Positions 17,324 to 26,497 of a DNA stretch of 64,000 nt are shown here, piece by piece (positions within the stretch are counted from its first letter, which is position 1; every line of letters begins with the position of its first letter). This DNA is from Arthrobacter antibioticus (GTDB lineage Bacteria; Actinomycetota; Actinomycetes; Actinomycetales; Micrococcaceae). The stretch is from assembly GCF_030063205.1 (NCBI RefSeq), contig NZ_JASISQ010000002.1:372001-436000 (forward strand), written 5' to 3'. A model generated the notes under the pieces. The model was not told where the DNA came from. It searched no databases and saw only the letters and a program-made list of their open reading frames with translations. The position numbers and the translations under genes were made by a program.

Positions 17324-18268
17324 ATGGATGCAGCACCGCCACTAATTCATGTGCAGGACTTCCACATGCAATTTGGCCAAAAGAAAGTCATTGAGGGGCT
17401 GTCCTTTGACGTTGCGCGGGGGGAGACTTTTGGTTTTCTTGGCAGCAACGGCAGTGGAAAGACGACGACGATAAGGGCTTTGCTAGGTATCTACCGGCCC
17501 ACATCGGGAACCCTTGAGATCAACGGCAAAGTGTTCAGCGACGATTACGGGGCCCGGCTTGGCTACCTTCCGGAGGAGCGCGGGCTGTACAAAAAAGAGT
17601 CCGTGCTGGATGTGATGAGTTATTTTGGTCGGCTTAAGGGCCTCTCAAAACAGCAGGCACAAAACTTTTCCCGGCAGTACTTGGACAGGGTGGATCTTGG
17701 GGACAAAGCTGATGTGCGCGTGGACAAACTCTCCGGTGGCGAGCAGCAGAAAATCCAACTGGGTGTGACCATCATGAACGAACCTGAGTTGTTGATACTC
17801 GATGAACCCACCAAAGGCTTTGACCCGGTGAACCGGCGGCTGCTGATGGACATCATTGAGGAACGCAAGGAAGCCGGTGCCACTGTCATGATGGTCACTC
17901 ACCAAATGGAAGAAGTTGAACGGTTGTGCGATCGTATAATTCTCCTAAAGGACGGCAAAGCTGAGGCCTACGGCACCATCGATGAGGTACAAAACGACTT
18001 TGGTGGACGAACCATCAAACTCAAATATTCCGGTTCAATCCCAGAGTCCCCGCACTATGAAATCACTCTTCACGAGAGAAATTATGCGGAATTGTCATTA
18101 CCCGATGAGGTGGATGAGGCGCTGGTGTGCAAAGAACTGGTTCTTGCAGGGGTGGTTGTGCGTGGTTTTGTTGCCGCAAAGCGCAGTTTGGAAGACATCT
18201 TCATCCAGGTGTATGGGGAAGCCGCAGCCCAGGCTTCCCCCGGTACGCTCAAGGACTTGGTGAACTGA
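17324..18268 (+). CDS. ABC-2 type exporter, ATP-binding protein
   Basis: 314 residues. Walker A GSNGSGKTT near residues 42-50, signature LSGGEQQK, Walker B LLILDEPTKGFDP, and a switch histidine in VMMVTHQMEE. The C-terminal 90 residues are the accessory domain found in NatA/CcmA-like exporters (DRIILLKDGKAEAYGTIDE). The permease follows one base after its stop, so the two form an operon. NatAB-type systems export sodium or cationic toxins in Bacillus; the substrate here is not determined. Confidence 0.88.
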   Translation: MDAAPPLIHVQDFHMQFGQKKVIEGLSFDVARGETFGFLGSNGSGKTTTIRALLGIYRPTSGTLEINGKVFSDDYGARLGYLPEERGLYKKESVLDVMSYFGRLKGLSKQQAQNFSRQYLDRVDLGDKADVRVDKLSGGEQQKIQLGVTIMNEPELLILDEPTKGFDPVNRRLLMDIIEERKEAGATVMMVTHQMEEVERLCDRIILLKDGKAEAYGTIDEVQNDFGGRTIKLKYSGSIPESPHYEITLHERNYAELSLPDEVDEALVCKELVLAGVVVRGFVAAKRSLEDIFIQVYGEAAAQASPGTLKDLVN

Positions 18269-18269
18269 A

Positions 18270-19490
18270 ATGGCCCGGCACAACTTGCGTACAGTGGTGG
18301 AATTTGAGTTCTTTAGAACCGTGAAAAAGCGCCGCTTCTGGATAGCAACCTTGGCCATCCCCGTGTTGTTGGGGATCGTTTTTGCCTTGGTTTTCGCTAG
18401 CAGTTCCTCCACGCAATCCCGCACCGAGGCGCAAAAGAACGAGACCCTTAATTTCAGCTACTCCGACGCTTCTGCTTTGATCGACCCGGCGTTGGCGACA
18501 GACATGGGTGGTTCCTTGGAAAAACAGCCAAGCACCGCCGTCGACCGTGTCAAAGAAGGGAAACTCAACGCCTACTTCAGCTTTCCGGCGAACTTGTCCC
18601 AGGACCCGCTGCTGGTCTTTGGTGCAGATCAAGGAATCTTCAAAAACGGTACGTATGAGGCTGTGGCCAAGCAACTTCTCATACTCTCAGCCCAAAAACA
18701 TGTGGGTTCACCAGAGCTGACACAGGCACTCCAGGGGAAATTCAGTACCGAATCACAAACGTTTAAGGATGGCGAAATCTCCGGCGGGCTGGAGACAGTT
18801 GTGCCGCCAATGCTGTTTTTGGTGCTGTTTTACGTGGTGATCATCCTGCTCGCAAACCAGATGCTGGCCTCCACACTGGAGGAGAAGGAAAATCGTGTCA
18901 CCGAAATGATCCTGACAACGCTCAACCCCACAACACTTGTGGTTGGCAAAATGATTTCGCTGTTCCTACTGGGCGCCCTTCAAGCGTTGGTGTTTACCGC
19001 GCCTGTGGTGCTTGGTTACGTGTTCTTCCGCGAACAGCTTGCTATGCCTGAATTTGATCTCTCGAATTTGCAACCGCAGTTCGTGCCCATGCTGGTTGGA
19101 GCGCTATTGTTCGTGGGCGGCTTCATTTTGTTCACAGGCGTGCTGGTGGGCATTGGCGCCGTCATGCCAACGGCCAAAGACGCTGGTACCGTCTTTACGC
19201 CCGTGATGATCCTCATGTTCATCCCGTTTTACATTGTGACAATGATTGTCAGCGATCCCGGCTCAGTCATTGTCCAAATCTTCACATTCTTCCCCTTTAC
19301 GGCTCCTATCACGGCCATGTTGCGCAACGCCTTCGGCTCTCTGGATGGCGTTTCAACTGTCATAGTCATTGCAGAACTGTTTATTTTTGGTGCTCTGGCT
19401 TTGCGCATTGCTGTGCACCTTTTCCGCTACGGATCCATTGAATATTCCCGGAAACTCTCGTTGCGCACGGCGTTCGCGAAGAAACGCTGA
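18270..19490 (+). CDS. ABC-2 type exporter, permease (NatB-like)
   Basis: 406 residues. One N-terminal helix (IATLAIPVLLGIVFALVF), a large extracytoplasmic domain of about 150 residues, then five or six helices containing the family segment QMLASTLEEKENRVTEMILT that marks ABC-2 permeases of the NatB/ABC2_membrane_3 type. It pairs with the preceding ATPase and almost abuts it. A tail-to-tail arrangement with ndh leaves only five bases between the genes and no visible terminator there. Confidence 0.85.
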   Translation: MARHNLRTVVEFEFFRTVKKRRFWIATLAIPVLLGIVFALVFASSSSTQSRTEAQKNETLNFSYSDASALIDPALATDMGGSLEKQPSTAVDRVKEGKLNAYFSFPANLSQDPLLVFGADQGIFKNGTYEAVAKQLLILSAQKHVGSPELTQALQGKFSTESQTFKDGEISGGLETVVPPMLFLVLFYVVIILLANQMLASTLEEKENRVTEMILTTLNPTTLVVGKMISLFLLGALQALVFTAPVVLGYVFFREQLAMPEFDLSNLQPQFVPMLVGALLFVGGFILFTGVLVGIGAVMPTAKDAGTVFTPVMILMFIPFYIVTMIVSDPGSVIVQIFTFFPFTAPITAMLRNAFGSLDGVSTVIVIAELFIFGALALRIAVHLFRYGSIEYSRKLSLRTAFAKKR

Positions 19491-19495
19491 GAGTC

Positions 19496-20848
19496 CTAGT
19501 CCTGCCTTGTAAACGTTTCTAAAAAGGCCCTCCGCGGGTGCTCAACCTCCGGCAGTGCTGTCAGGTCACGTTTAGCGAATGCGCCAGCGAACCAAGCCGC
19601 AAACACGTGCCATTTTCGGTTAAATGTGGGCACTGCAAGCCCGTGGTAAAGCCTGTCGACGAGCCAGGCTGGCCTGTTTTTTAGTTCAATACCCAGCACG
19701 ACGGCGGCGCCACGCCCCACCCCGTAACTCGCCAAGGTGCCCAAAGATTTATGCCTAAACTCGATCAACGGTTCTCCGTCAAGATCAGCAACAATATTTT
19801 GCGCCAACACTTTTGCCTGGCGCATGGCGTTTTGAGCGTTCGGAGCATAGAAGGCAGGCTGTTTGGCCGCATTGAGGTCAGGGACTTGCGCATTGTCACC
19901 GGCCGCCCAGATGCCTGGCACCGGGATGCCGTCTTTGTCGATGACCTGTAACTTGGAATTGGCGCTGACATGCCCCTTCGGTCCTCGTGGCACATCAGTG
20001 TTATCCAACACGGGGTTGGGTTTGACTCCGGCTGTCCAAACAATGGTGTTTGCCTCAAAGGTACTTCCATCACTGAGCACCACCTGTCCATCAGTACATG
20101 ACTTCATGGTGGTCTTCAGCCGAACACCGACACCACGTTCACGTAATTGGGCCAGGGTGAACTTTGAGAGTGTGGGCCCTACTTCCGGAGCTACTCGGTC
20201 CAAGGCCTCGACTAGGACGAAGCGCAGCTCGCTACGGTCAAGCGTGGGGTGTTCGTCCACAGCAAGTTTGGCCAGATCACTGAGCTCGCAGAGGGCTTCC
20301 ACACCGGTGTACCCGCCGCCAACGAACACGAACGTCAATGCCTTGGCTCGCTGGGCCGGGTCAGTTGCTGCGTCCGCCGCGGCAATATTGCCCAGTACCT
20401 TGTTGCGGACATGGACTGCCTCAGCCAATGTTTTGAAACCGATTCCCTGCTCCTTTAGCCCCGGCGTGGGGAAGGTTCTGCTGACGGCACCCATGGCTAA
20501 CACCACGTGGTCAAAATCCATTGTGGAGGTGGCTCCTGTGATTGATTCCACGTGCGCGGTGCGTTCGCTGACATCCATTGAAATCAGCCTCCCGCGGAAC
20601 AGGTTCATACCTTTCAAAGCGCGGGACAAATCTACTGCAACACTGCGGGCGTCAAGCTCACCACCTGCTACTTCCGGCAGGAGAGGCTGGTAGGTCATGT
20701 ATGGATTAGGTTCCACCACAGTGATCCGCGCCGCGGAGCGGGGGAGGGATCGGCGCAGACCCCACGCAGTGTAGAGGCCCACATAGCCTCCGCCAAGAAT
20801 CAAAATATGTGGGATCTTATGCGGTTGTTTTTCGTCTATGGCACCCAT
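19496..20848 (-). CDS. ndh: Type II NADH dehydrogenase
   Basis: 450 residues, two-dinucleotide-binding-domain flavoprotein. FAD fold ILILGGGYVGLYTAWGL near residue 15, YQPLLPEVAGGELD (quinone/FAD region), NADH fold FVFVGGGYTGVEALCEL, and GIWAAGDNAQVPD closing the flavin site. The C-terminal amphipathic tail (PAWLVDRLYHGLAVP) is the membrane-docking region. It oxidises NADH and reduces menaquinone without pumping protons. The ATG has AGGAGGG (20856-20862) at good spacing. It matches functionally with the menaquinone genes just upstream in the window. Confidence 0.9.
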   Translation of the reverse strand: MGAIDEKQPHKIPHILILGGGYVGLYTAWGLRRSLPRSAARITVVEPNPYMTYQPLLPEVAGGELDARSVAVDLSRALKGMNLFRGRLISMDVSERTAHVESITGATSTMDFDHVVLAMGAVSRTFPTPGLKEQGIGFKTLAEAVHVRNKVLGNIAAADAATDPAQRAKALTFVFVGGGYTGVEALCELSDLAKLAVDEHPTLDRSELRFVLVEALDRVAPEVGPTLSKFTLAQLRERGVGVRLKTTMKSCTDGQVVLSDGSTFEANTIVWTAGVKPNPVLDNTDVPRGPKGHVSANSKLQVIDKDGIPVPGIWAAGDNAQVPDLNAAKQPAFYAPNAQNAMRQAKVLAQNIVADLDGEPLIEFRHKSLGTLASYGVGRGAAVVLGIELKNRPAWLVDRLYHGLAVPTFNRKWHVFAAWFAGAFAKRDLTALPEVEHPRRAFLETFTRQD

Positions 20849-21211
20849 TACATGGCCCTCCTATACGTTGTGCCCCAACAGTAAGCGCCAAGCAGTAATC
20901 GTCAAGCAGGACGCGGAAACAAGGACACCGCTTGCAATGAGATTACAGCGGCAACAGCCGCCATGGCCAGTGTCATGTTTCTTGTGATCGTGGCAGGTGG
21001 GCTCCTTTTGGGCTCCAGATTCTGTCCGGTCAGTTGCTATTCTTCTTGGGGCCTTCCACCGGAGTAAAGCGCAATCGGTTCAGCTATCGTGATCAGCAAT
21101 TCTCTAAAAATTCAGGCCGACTTCTGGCGCAAAGTAATCATGGCTTTGAGTATCTTGTGCCGTACATTGGCAGCAACGAGTCAACCGAGTCATCGAAAAA
21201 GGATGCTGACC
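20849..21211. other. 363-bp intergenic region, ndh / siroheme chelatase
   Basis: Divergent intergenic region. It holds the ndh ribosome-binding site (20856-20862, minus strand) and the AAAAAGGA site of the chelatase gene (21196-21203). No convincing small gene, riboswitch or operator is apparent to me. A short C-rich to G-rich inverted stretch near 20950-20970 is weak. Confidence 0.5.
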
Positions 21212-21898
21212 ATGCCGCTACAGACGCTCATGATTGCCTGTGCCCACGGCACCAACAATGCACAGGGCCAGGCACGCATCAATCAGGTGCGGGACGAGAT
21301 TGCTGCTTTGCGTCCCGAACTTTGCGTCATGGAAGCCTACGTCGACGTCCAGAAACCTGCCCTTCCAGATGTGTTGTCAGGCCTAGCACCTGGGATCCGG
21401 GCCGTGGTGGTTCCATTGTTACTGACAGTGGGATTCCACATTCAAGTAGATATTGCCGAGGCTGTTGCTGCCCGCGCCAACACGGTTGCCGCTGCACCAC
21501 TTGGACCGGATCCAAGATTGGCAAAGCTGCTCGATGAGCGTCTGGGGACACTGCCGGAAGATTGGGGCATAGTGCTGGCGGCGGCGGGGTCCTCACGCCC
21601 AGAGGCGGCTGAAAAAATTGAGGTGCTTGCCGCCGATTTAGCTGTGCGGCGCCCCCAACGGATTCTTCCCGGGTACGGGGCTGGGGCGGAGCCTTCTGTT
21701 CATGATGCCGTGGCACAGCTGCGATCTGAGGGGGTTGGCGGGGTTGCTGTAGCCTCCTACTTATTGGCGCCGGGACATTTTCATGATCAGCTTGCCAGCG
21801 CCGGCGCTGACCTCGTGGCGCCGCCGCTATTGCCCTCTAGCCTGGTGGCAGAACTTGCTCTGGAACATTTTGACGCGGCTGTGTCCCGGGCGGACTAG
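21212..21898 (+). CDS. Sirohydrochlorin chelatase-like protein (CbiX/SirB family)
   Basis: 228 residues. The metal-binding histidines are visible in ACAHGTNN near the N-terminus, in LLTVGFHIQVDI and in LLAPGHFHDQL. The last two belong to the two half-repeats of a full-length chelatase. It inserts iron into sirohydrochlorin to make siroheme for the sulfite reductase encoded 1.2 kb downstream. ATG 21212 is chosen because AAAAAGGA lies eight bases upstream; the longer frame starts in non-conserved sequence. Cobalt insertion is an alternative, but no cobalamin genes are present. Confidence 0.85.
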   Translation: MPLQTLMIACAHGTNNAQGQARINQVRDEIAALRPELCVMEAYVDVQKPALPDVLSGLAPGIRAVVVPLLLTVGFHIQVDIAEAVAARANTVAAAPLGPDPRLAKLLDERLGTLPEDWGIVLAAAGSSRPEAAEKIEVLAADLAVRRPQRILPGYGAGAEPSVHDAVAQLRSEGVGGVAVASYLLAPGHFHDQLASAGADLVAPPLLPSSLVAELALEHFDAAVSRAD

Positions 21899-21915
21899 CC
21901 CCGAGCACCTCTTCC

Positions 21916-21982
21916 GCGCGTGGTTCGCTGCGAATACTGCGCCACAAACATTGTGGCGCAGTATTCGCAGCAAACCACGCGC
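21916..21982. repeat. 67-nt near-perfect hairpin (32-bp arms, 3-nt loop)
   Basis: Left arm 21916-21947, loop ACA 21948-21950, right arm 21951-21982; 31 of 32 positions pair. It begins 17 bases after the chelatase stop and lacks a clear T-run, so it is not a typical terminator. Its right half recurs, diverged, at 22928-22969 on the other side of the DUF559-like gene. Confidence 0.9.
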
Positions 21983-22088
21983 AGAATCGATGTGCGTTTA
22001 CTCCTCCACAGCACGGGCTCCTCAGCAGGTCATCCACATTCTCAACTTTGGGCTCCTGCGCTTAGAGCTGTGGGCGCATGCTGGGTTG

Positions 22089-22910
22089 ATGAATCAAAAG
22101 AAGTCAGTTGAAACGGTATTGACATTACTGGGGAAGACCGCCCCGAGGAAAGCACTTTTGGACCGTGGTGTGACTGCGTGGGCGCTCCAGCAGGCCGTCG
22201 CCTCCGGCTCGGTAAGCCGCAGTGGGCGAGGGGTCTATTCCTTGCCAGGTGCGGACGCTTTCGATATGCACTTGGCTCAGAGTTTAGCCACCCTTGACTG
22301 TCTTAGCCGGGCTGAGCGCATGAAATTGTGGGTTCTGCACAGTCCGTCCCAACCACACGTGGCGACATCTCATGGGAGGGCAGTGGCGGGTTGTGTTGTG
22401 CACCGGGTTCGCGGCAGGGCTACATTTTGGGACTGCCTTCGTCATTGTCTTCAGTGCAGCTCCGATATGGAGGCGCTCTGCATTTTAGAGTCCGCGGTGG
22501 TGCTCAAGAAGTGCACCATGGCCCAGTATCGGCGGGTCTTCACCAAGAGAAAAGATGCACGTGCGCGCCGGATTGTGGACATGATTGATATGCAATCAAT
22601 GTCCATTGCTGAAACGTGTGGACGTTACCAGCTCAGGAATGCTGGGTACACGGTCCAGGTTCAGGCCTACATCAAAAATGCTGGACATCTGGACCTGCTT
22701 GTCGATGGGGTGCTCGGCATCGAAGTGGACGGACAGAAGTACCACAACACGCCAGAAGGATGGGTTGAGGACCTTCGGCGGGACACCATGTACGTGCTCA
22801 ATGGCGTCTGGCGGCTTCGAATTCCGGCAGCCATTGTGCTTTATCGCCCCGAGATTATGCTCCAGTGGGTGGAACAAGCCTTGGCAACCATCGCTTCAGC
22901 GCGTCGTTAA
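22089..22910 (+). CDS. DUF559-like endonuclease-domain protein with N-terminal winged-helix segment
   Basis: 273 residues. N-terminus: KTAPRKALLDRGVTAWALQQ followed by GVYSLPGAD resembles the winged-helix (AbiEi antitoxin-type) domain. C-terminus: LDLLVDGVLGIEVDGQKYH has the D...E-x-D pattern of DUF559 / Vsr-like PD-(D/E)XK folds, followed by RRDTMYVLNGVWRLRI. Such proteins are common in actinobacteria, often in several copies, and their function is not established. ATG 22089 is the best start; the frame extends upstream through the hairpin. A diverged 42-bp direct repeat flanks the gene, and it splits the sulfur-assimilation genes, so insertion is likely. Confidence 0.7.
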   Translation: MNQKKSVETVLTLLGKTAPRKALLDRGVTAWALQQAVASGSVSRSGRGVYSLPGADAFDMHLAQSLATLDCLSRAERMKLWVLHSPSQPHVATSHGRAVAGCVVHRVRGRATFWDCLRHCLQCSSDMEALCILESAVVLKKCTMAQYRRVFTKRKDARARRIVDMIDMQSMSIAETCGRYQLRNAGYTVQVQAYIKNAGHLDLLVDGVLGIEVDGQKYHNTPEGWVEDLRRDTMYVLNGVWRLRIPAAIVLYRPEIMLQWVEQALATIASARR

Positions 22911-22927
22911 CCTCGGATCTTGTGCAG

Positions 22928-22969
22928 CAAACATTGTGGCGCAACGTTGGCGAACAACGGCGCGCAGAA
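22928..22969 (+). repeat. 42-bp direct repeat, right copy
   Basis: Partner of 21945-21986. The first 16 bases (CAAACATTGTGGCGCA) and last 8 (GCGCAGAA) are identical and total length is equal; the 18 central bases have diverged. The two copies bracket the DUF559-like gene. Confidence 0.75.
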
Positions 22970-23067
22970 GTGGCGCATACATGAGCACCAGAATGGTCGG
23001 TGTGACGAATTGTTGCCCGAGGTGAAGCCGCGTTGCATTCGTGATTGTTGCCGGGCATGAGGCAATC

Positions 23068-23073
23068 TACGCT
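23068..23073 (+). promoter_or_regulatory. -10 element of leaderless sulfite-reductase promoter
   Basis: TACGCT, six bases (CGTTCC), then ATG 23080. This would be the main promoter of the sir-cysH-cysD-cysN operon. Confidence 0.65.
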
Positions 23074-23079
23074 CGTTCC

Positions 23080-24816
23080 ATGACACAGACAGCTCTAGCC
23101 GGAGCGAGCGCCGCGGCCGATGCTCCCGCCACCCGCAGACGTCCCGCCACTAAGCCCCACGGCCAGTGGAAGGTGGACGGCAAGGCTCCCATGAACCCGG
23201 TTGAGGTATGGAAGCAGGACGATGACGGTTTGTCCGTGCGTCACCGCATCGAGACTATTTATTCCAAACAAGGTTTTGATTCCATCACTGATGACGACCT
23301 GCACGGACGCTTCCGCTGGTGGGGACTGTACACGCAGCGTAAACAGGGGATCGACGGCGGCAAGACAGCCTCACTTGAACCGCACGAGCTCGAGGACAAG
23401 TTCCTGATGCTGCGCGTCAGGATCGACGGCGGGCGCCTCACCACCGAACAACTACGCGTTATTGGCCAACTTTCCCGCGATTTTGCGCGGGGCACTGCAG
23501 ATTTGACCAACCGGCAGAACATCCAGCTGCACTGGGTTGAGGTGGAAAATGTGCCTGAAATCTGGCGCCGTCTGGAAGCGGTTGGGCTTTCAACCACTGA
23601 AGCCTGCGGCGATGTTCCCCGCGTAATCCTGGGCTCGCCAGTTGCTGGGATAGCCAAGGAGGAACTCCTTGATCCGACGGATTTCATCCAGGAAATCAAC
23701 CGACGCTTCATCGGCAACCCAGAATTCTCCAACCTGCCCCGCAAGTACAAAACCTCCATCACCGGCCACCCCAACCAAGACACTGTGCACGAGATCAACG
23801 ATGTCTCTTTTGTGGGTGTTTTGCACCCTGAGCTGGGTCCCGGCTACGACCTCTGGGTAGGCGGCGGACTTTCAACAGCACCCCGGCTAGCCCAGCGGGC
23901 TGGCGTATTTGTGCCGCCGGAAGATGGGCCCGCAGTTTGGGAAGCCGTTACCAGCGTCTTCCGCGACTATGGCTACCGCCGGATGCGCAACAAGGCCCGC
24001 ATGAAGTTCTTGATCGCAGACTGGGGCGTAGAAAAGTTCCGTCAAATCCTTGAAGAAGAATACTTGGGCCGCAAACTTCCGGACGGCATTGTTCCGCCGC
24101 AAGCCAAGGATTTAGGCGACCATGTGGGCGTCCATGAACAAAAGGATGGCAAGTTCTTCATCGGCTCCAGCCCCTTGGTGGGTCGGCTCTCCGGGGACAC
24201 CCTGGTTGCCCTGGCGGACTTGTTGGAAGCGCAGGGTTCGTACAGGTTGCGCACTACCCCGCATCAAAAAATTCTGGCTTTGGACATAGACACAGCGAAT
24301 GTGGAAACCGTCATTGCCGAACTGGGCGCTCTCGGATTGTCAGCCAGGCCCTCAATTTTCCGCCGCAACACCATGGCCTGCACAGGCATTGAGTTTTGCA
24401 AGCTGGCGATCGTGAATACCAAGGACACCGCCATCCACGTCATTGAAGAGCTGGAAGAGCGCATGAAGGATTTGGTTGACGCTGGCGTGCTGGGAGCGCC
24501 CATCACCTTGAATATCAACGGGTGCCCCAACTCCTGTGCTCGGATTCAGACAGCAGATATTGGGCTCAAGGGCATTGTTGTTCCCACGGACGACGGCGGC
24601 ACAACAGGTGGTTTTCAGGTTCACCTTGGTGGTGGGCTGGCCTCACGAGACCGGGAAGAGGCTGGGCTGGGGCGCACCGTCCGTGGGCTCAAGGTGGCTG
24701 TCGATGAGCTGTCCGATTACGTGGAGCGGGTCATTCGCAGCTATGCGTCCCACCGTCTGGCTGATGAAACTTTTGCCGAGTTTGCCCACAGAGTAGATGG
24801 GGAGCTGCTGACGTGA
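23080..24816 (+). CDS. sir: Ferredoxin-dependent sulfite reductase (nitrite/sulfite reductase family)
   Basis: 578 residues. Two ferredoxin-like half domains precede the siroheme/[4Fe-4S] ligands C434, C440 (CTGIEFC), C482 and C486 (GCPNSC). The siroheme-binding arginines lie in DFARGTADLTNRQNIQ. The gene heads an overlapping operon with cysH, cysD and cysN, so the substrate is sulfite (six-electron reduction to sulfide) and not nitrite. ATG 23080 is fixed by the TACGCT promoter element; the frame extends 13 codons upstream without support. Electron supply is probably ferredoxin reduced by the FprA-type reductase at 34704. Confidence 0.92.
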   Translation: MTQTALAGASAAADAPATRRRPATKPHGQWKVDGKAPMNPVEVWKQDDDGLSVRHRIETIYSKQGFDSITDDDLHGRFRWWGLYTQRKQGIDGGKTASLEPHELEDKFLMLRVRIDGGRLTTEQLRVIGQLSRDFARGTADLTNRQNIQLHWVEVENVPEIWRRLEAVGLSTTEACGDVPRVILGSPVAGIAKEELLDPTDFIQEINRRFIGNPEFSNLPRKYKTSITGHPNQDTVHEINDVSFVGVLHPELGPGYDLWVGGGLSTAPRLAQRAGVFVPPEDGPAVWEAVTSVFRDYGYRRMRNKARMKFLIADWGVEKFRQILEEEYLGRKLPDGIVPPQAKDLGDHVGVHEQKDGKFFIGSSPLVGRLSGDTLVALADLLEAQGSYRLRTTPHQKILALDIDTANVETVIAELGALGLSARPSIFRRNTMACTGIEFCKLAIVNTKDTAIHVIEELEERMKDLVDAGVLGAPITLNINGCPNSCARIQTADIGLKGIVVPTDDGGTTGGFQVHLGGGLASRDREEAGLGRTVRGLKVAVDELSDYVERVIRSYASHRLADETFAEFAHRVDGELLT

Positions 24817-25562
24817 GTTTTTCAAGCACAAGCGTGTCAGAAACGCCCGCTAAAGCCAGGGGGCTTCGCTCCGAGACTGAGCTACGGGCGCTCGCCACCG
24901 CCGGTGCCGCGGAACTAAGCGCGGATGCGTCGGCACAGGCCGTCATTGGCTGGGTGGTGGCGAATTTCGCCACGGGTGCGGCCGCCGTCGCCTGTTCCAT
25001 GGCCGACGCCGTCCTGCCGGCCTTGGTGGCCGAGCAACTCCCCGGTGTTGATGTGCTGTTTCTGGACACCGGATACCACTTCCCGGAAACCTACGCGACG
25101 CGTAATGAGGTGGCGGAGAACTTGCGTGTGAACGTGGTTGATGTGCTGCCGCTAAACACCGTGGCAGAGCAGGACTCGCTACTGGGCAAAGACCTCTTCG
25201 CCCGTGATCCTGCCCAATGCTGTGCACTGCGTAAGGTGGAGCCGTTGTCCCGGTCCTTGCAAGGTTACGAGCTCTGGTTCACTGGCGTGCGACGCGACGA
25301 GGCACCCACCCGAACCAACACACCCTTGGTGGAATGGGATGAAAAGAACGGCCTGATCAAGGTGAATCCCGTTGCCACCTGGACGTATGAGGAATTGATT
25401 CGTTACTCCGAGGAGCACCTTTTGCCGGTGAACCCATTGTTGGGCCAGGGTTACCCATCCATCGGCTGCGCGCCCTGCACCAACAAAGTGGCCCCCGGCG
25501 CCGATCCAAGAAGTGGACGCTGGGCCGGAACCTCCAAAACAGAATGCGGACTACACGTATGA
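24813..25562 (+). CDS. cysH: Adenylyl-sulfate (APS) reductase, CysH family
   Basis: 249 residues. The [4Fe-4S] cysteine set CC (136-137) and CxxC (219, 222) is present, plus the catalytic ECGLH near the C-terminus. This set marks enzymes that reduce APS directly, in line with absence of a CysC kinase in the operon. Thioredoxin or a similar thiol is the reductant. The GTG start overlaps the sir stop (GTGA). A low-complexity N-terminal 25 residues precede the nucleotide-binding domain. Confidence 0.92.
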   Translation: MSFSSTSVSETPAKARGLRSETELRALATAGAAELSADASAQAVIGWVVANFATGAAAVACSMADAVLPALVAEQLPGVDVLFLDTGYHFPETYATRNEVAENLRVNVVDVLPLNTVAEQDSLLGKDLFARDPAQCCALRKVEPLSRSLQGYELWFTGVRRDEAPTRTNTPLVEWDEKNGLIKVNPVATWTYEELIRYSEEHLLPVNPLLGQGYPSIGCAPCTNKVAPGADPRSGRWAGTSKTECGLHV

Positions 25563-26497
25563 GTACTCAAATAATTGACAATGACCTGAGCGCACTAAAC
25601 GAGTCTGCGCTGAATTCCCTTGATCTGCTGGAATCTGAAGCCATCCACATCATCCGCGAAGTTGTGGCCGAATTTGAGCGCCCGGCGCTGCTGTTCTCCG
25701 GAGGTAAAGACTCCGTGGTGATGCTGCACCTGGCTACAAAGGCTTTTTGGCCGGGCAAAGTGCCCTTCCCTGTGTTGCATGTGGATACCGGGCACAACTT
25801 TCCCGAGGTAATCGAGTTCCGTGACCGTACGGTGAAACGTCTGGGCTTACGCCTGGAAGTGGGCTCCGTACAGGAATTCATTGACAGCGGCGAACTGAGT
25901 GAGCGCGCTGACGGAACGCGTAACCCGCTGCAGACGGTTCCGTTGCTGGATGCCATAGCCAAGAACAAATTTGACGCCGTCTTTGGTGGGGGCCGACGTG
26001 ACGAGGATAAGGCACGTGCCAAGGAGCGCATCCTGTCCTTGCGTGACGAGTTTGGCCAGTGGGACCCGCGCAATCAGAGGCCAGAACTATGGAACCTGTA
26101 TAACGGCCGCTACACCGTGGGCCAGCATGTACGCGCGTTCCCGATCAGCAACTGGACCGAATTGGATATTTGGCGTTATATTGCGCGGGAAAATATAGAA
26201 CTGCCAGGGCTGTACTACGCCCATGCGCGTGAAGTGTTTGAACGCGACGGCATGTGGCGTGCCGTGGGTGAAGTCTCCCAACCCCGCCCCGATGAGGAAG
26301 TAGTTCTCAAACAAGTGCGCTACCGCACGGTGGGGGACATGTCCTGCACTGGGGCTGTGGCATCCAAGGCAGCCACAGTTCACGACGTGGTGCGCGAAGT
26401 TGCCGCCTCAACCCTGACCGAACGTGGCGCCACCCGGGCCGATGACCGCATCTCCGAGGCAGCCATGGAAGACCGCAAGAAAGATGGCTACTTCTAA
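25559..26497 (+). CDS. cysD: Sulfate adenylyltransferase subunit 2
   Basis: 312 residues, PP-loop ATP pyrophosphatase family. LLFSGGKDSVVMLHLA at about residues 44-59, GGGRRDEDKARAKER and the C-terminal YRTVGDMSCTG are typical of CysD. With CysN it activates sulfate to APS. ATG 25559 overlaps the cysH stop (ATGA); the frame's earlier codons lie inside cysH. The stop overlaps the cysN start. Confidence 0.94.
   Translation: MSTQIIDNDLSALNESALNSLDLLESEAIHIIREVVAEFERPALLFSGGKDSVVMLHLATKAFWPGKVPFPVLHVDTGHNFPEVIEFRDRTVKRLGLRLEVGSVQEFIDSGELSERADGTRNPLQTVPLLDAIAKNKFDAVFGGGRRDEDKARAKERILSLRDEFGQWDPRNQRPELWNLYNGRYTVGQHVRAFPISNWTELDIWRYIARENIELPGLYYAHAREVFERDGMWRAVGEVSQPRPDEEVVLKQVRYRTVGDMSCTGAVASKAATVHDVVREVAASTLTERGATRADDRISEAAMEDRKKDGYF

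Noticed and set aside
19863-20693. Plus-strand 276-codon frame over ndh
   Set aside because: Ser/Thr/Pro-rich shadow, no promoter or ribosome-binding site.
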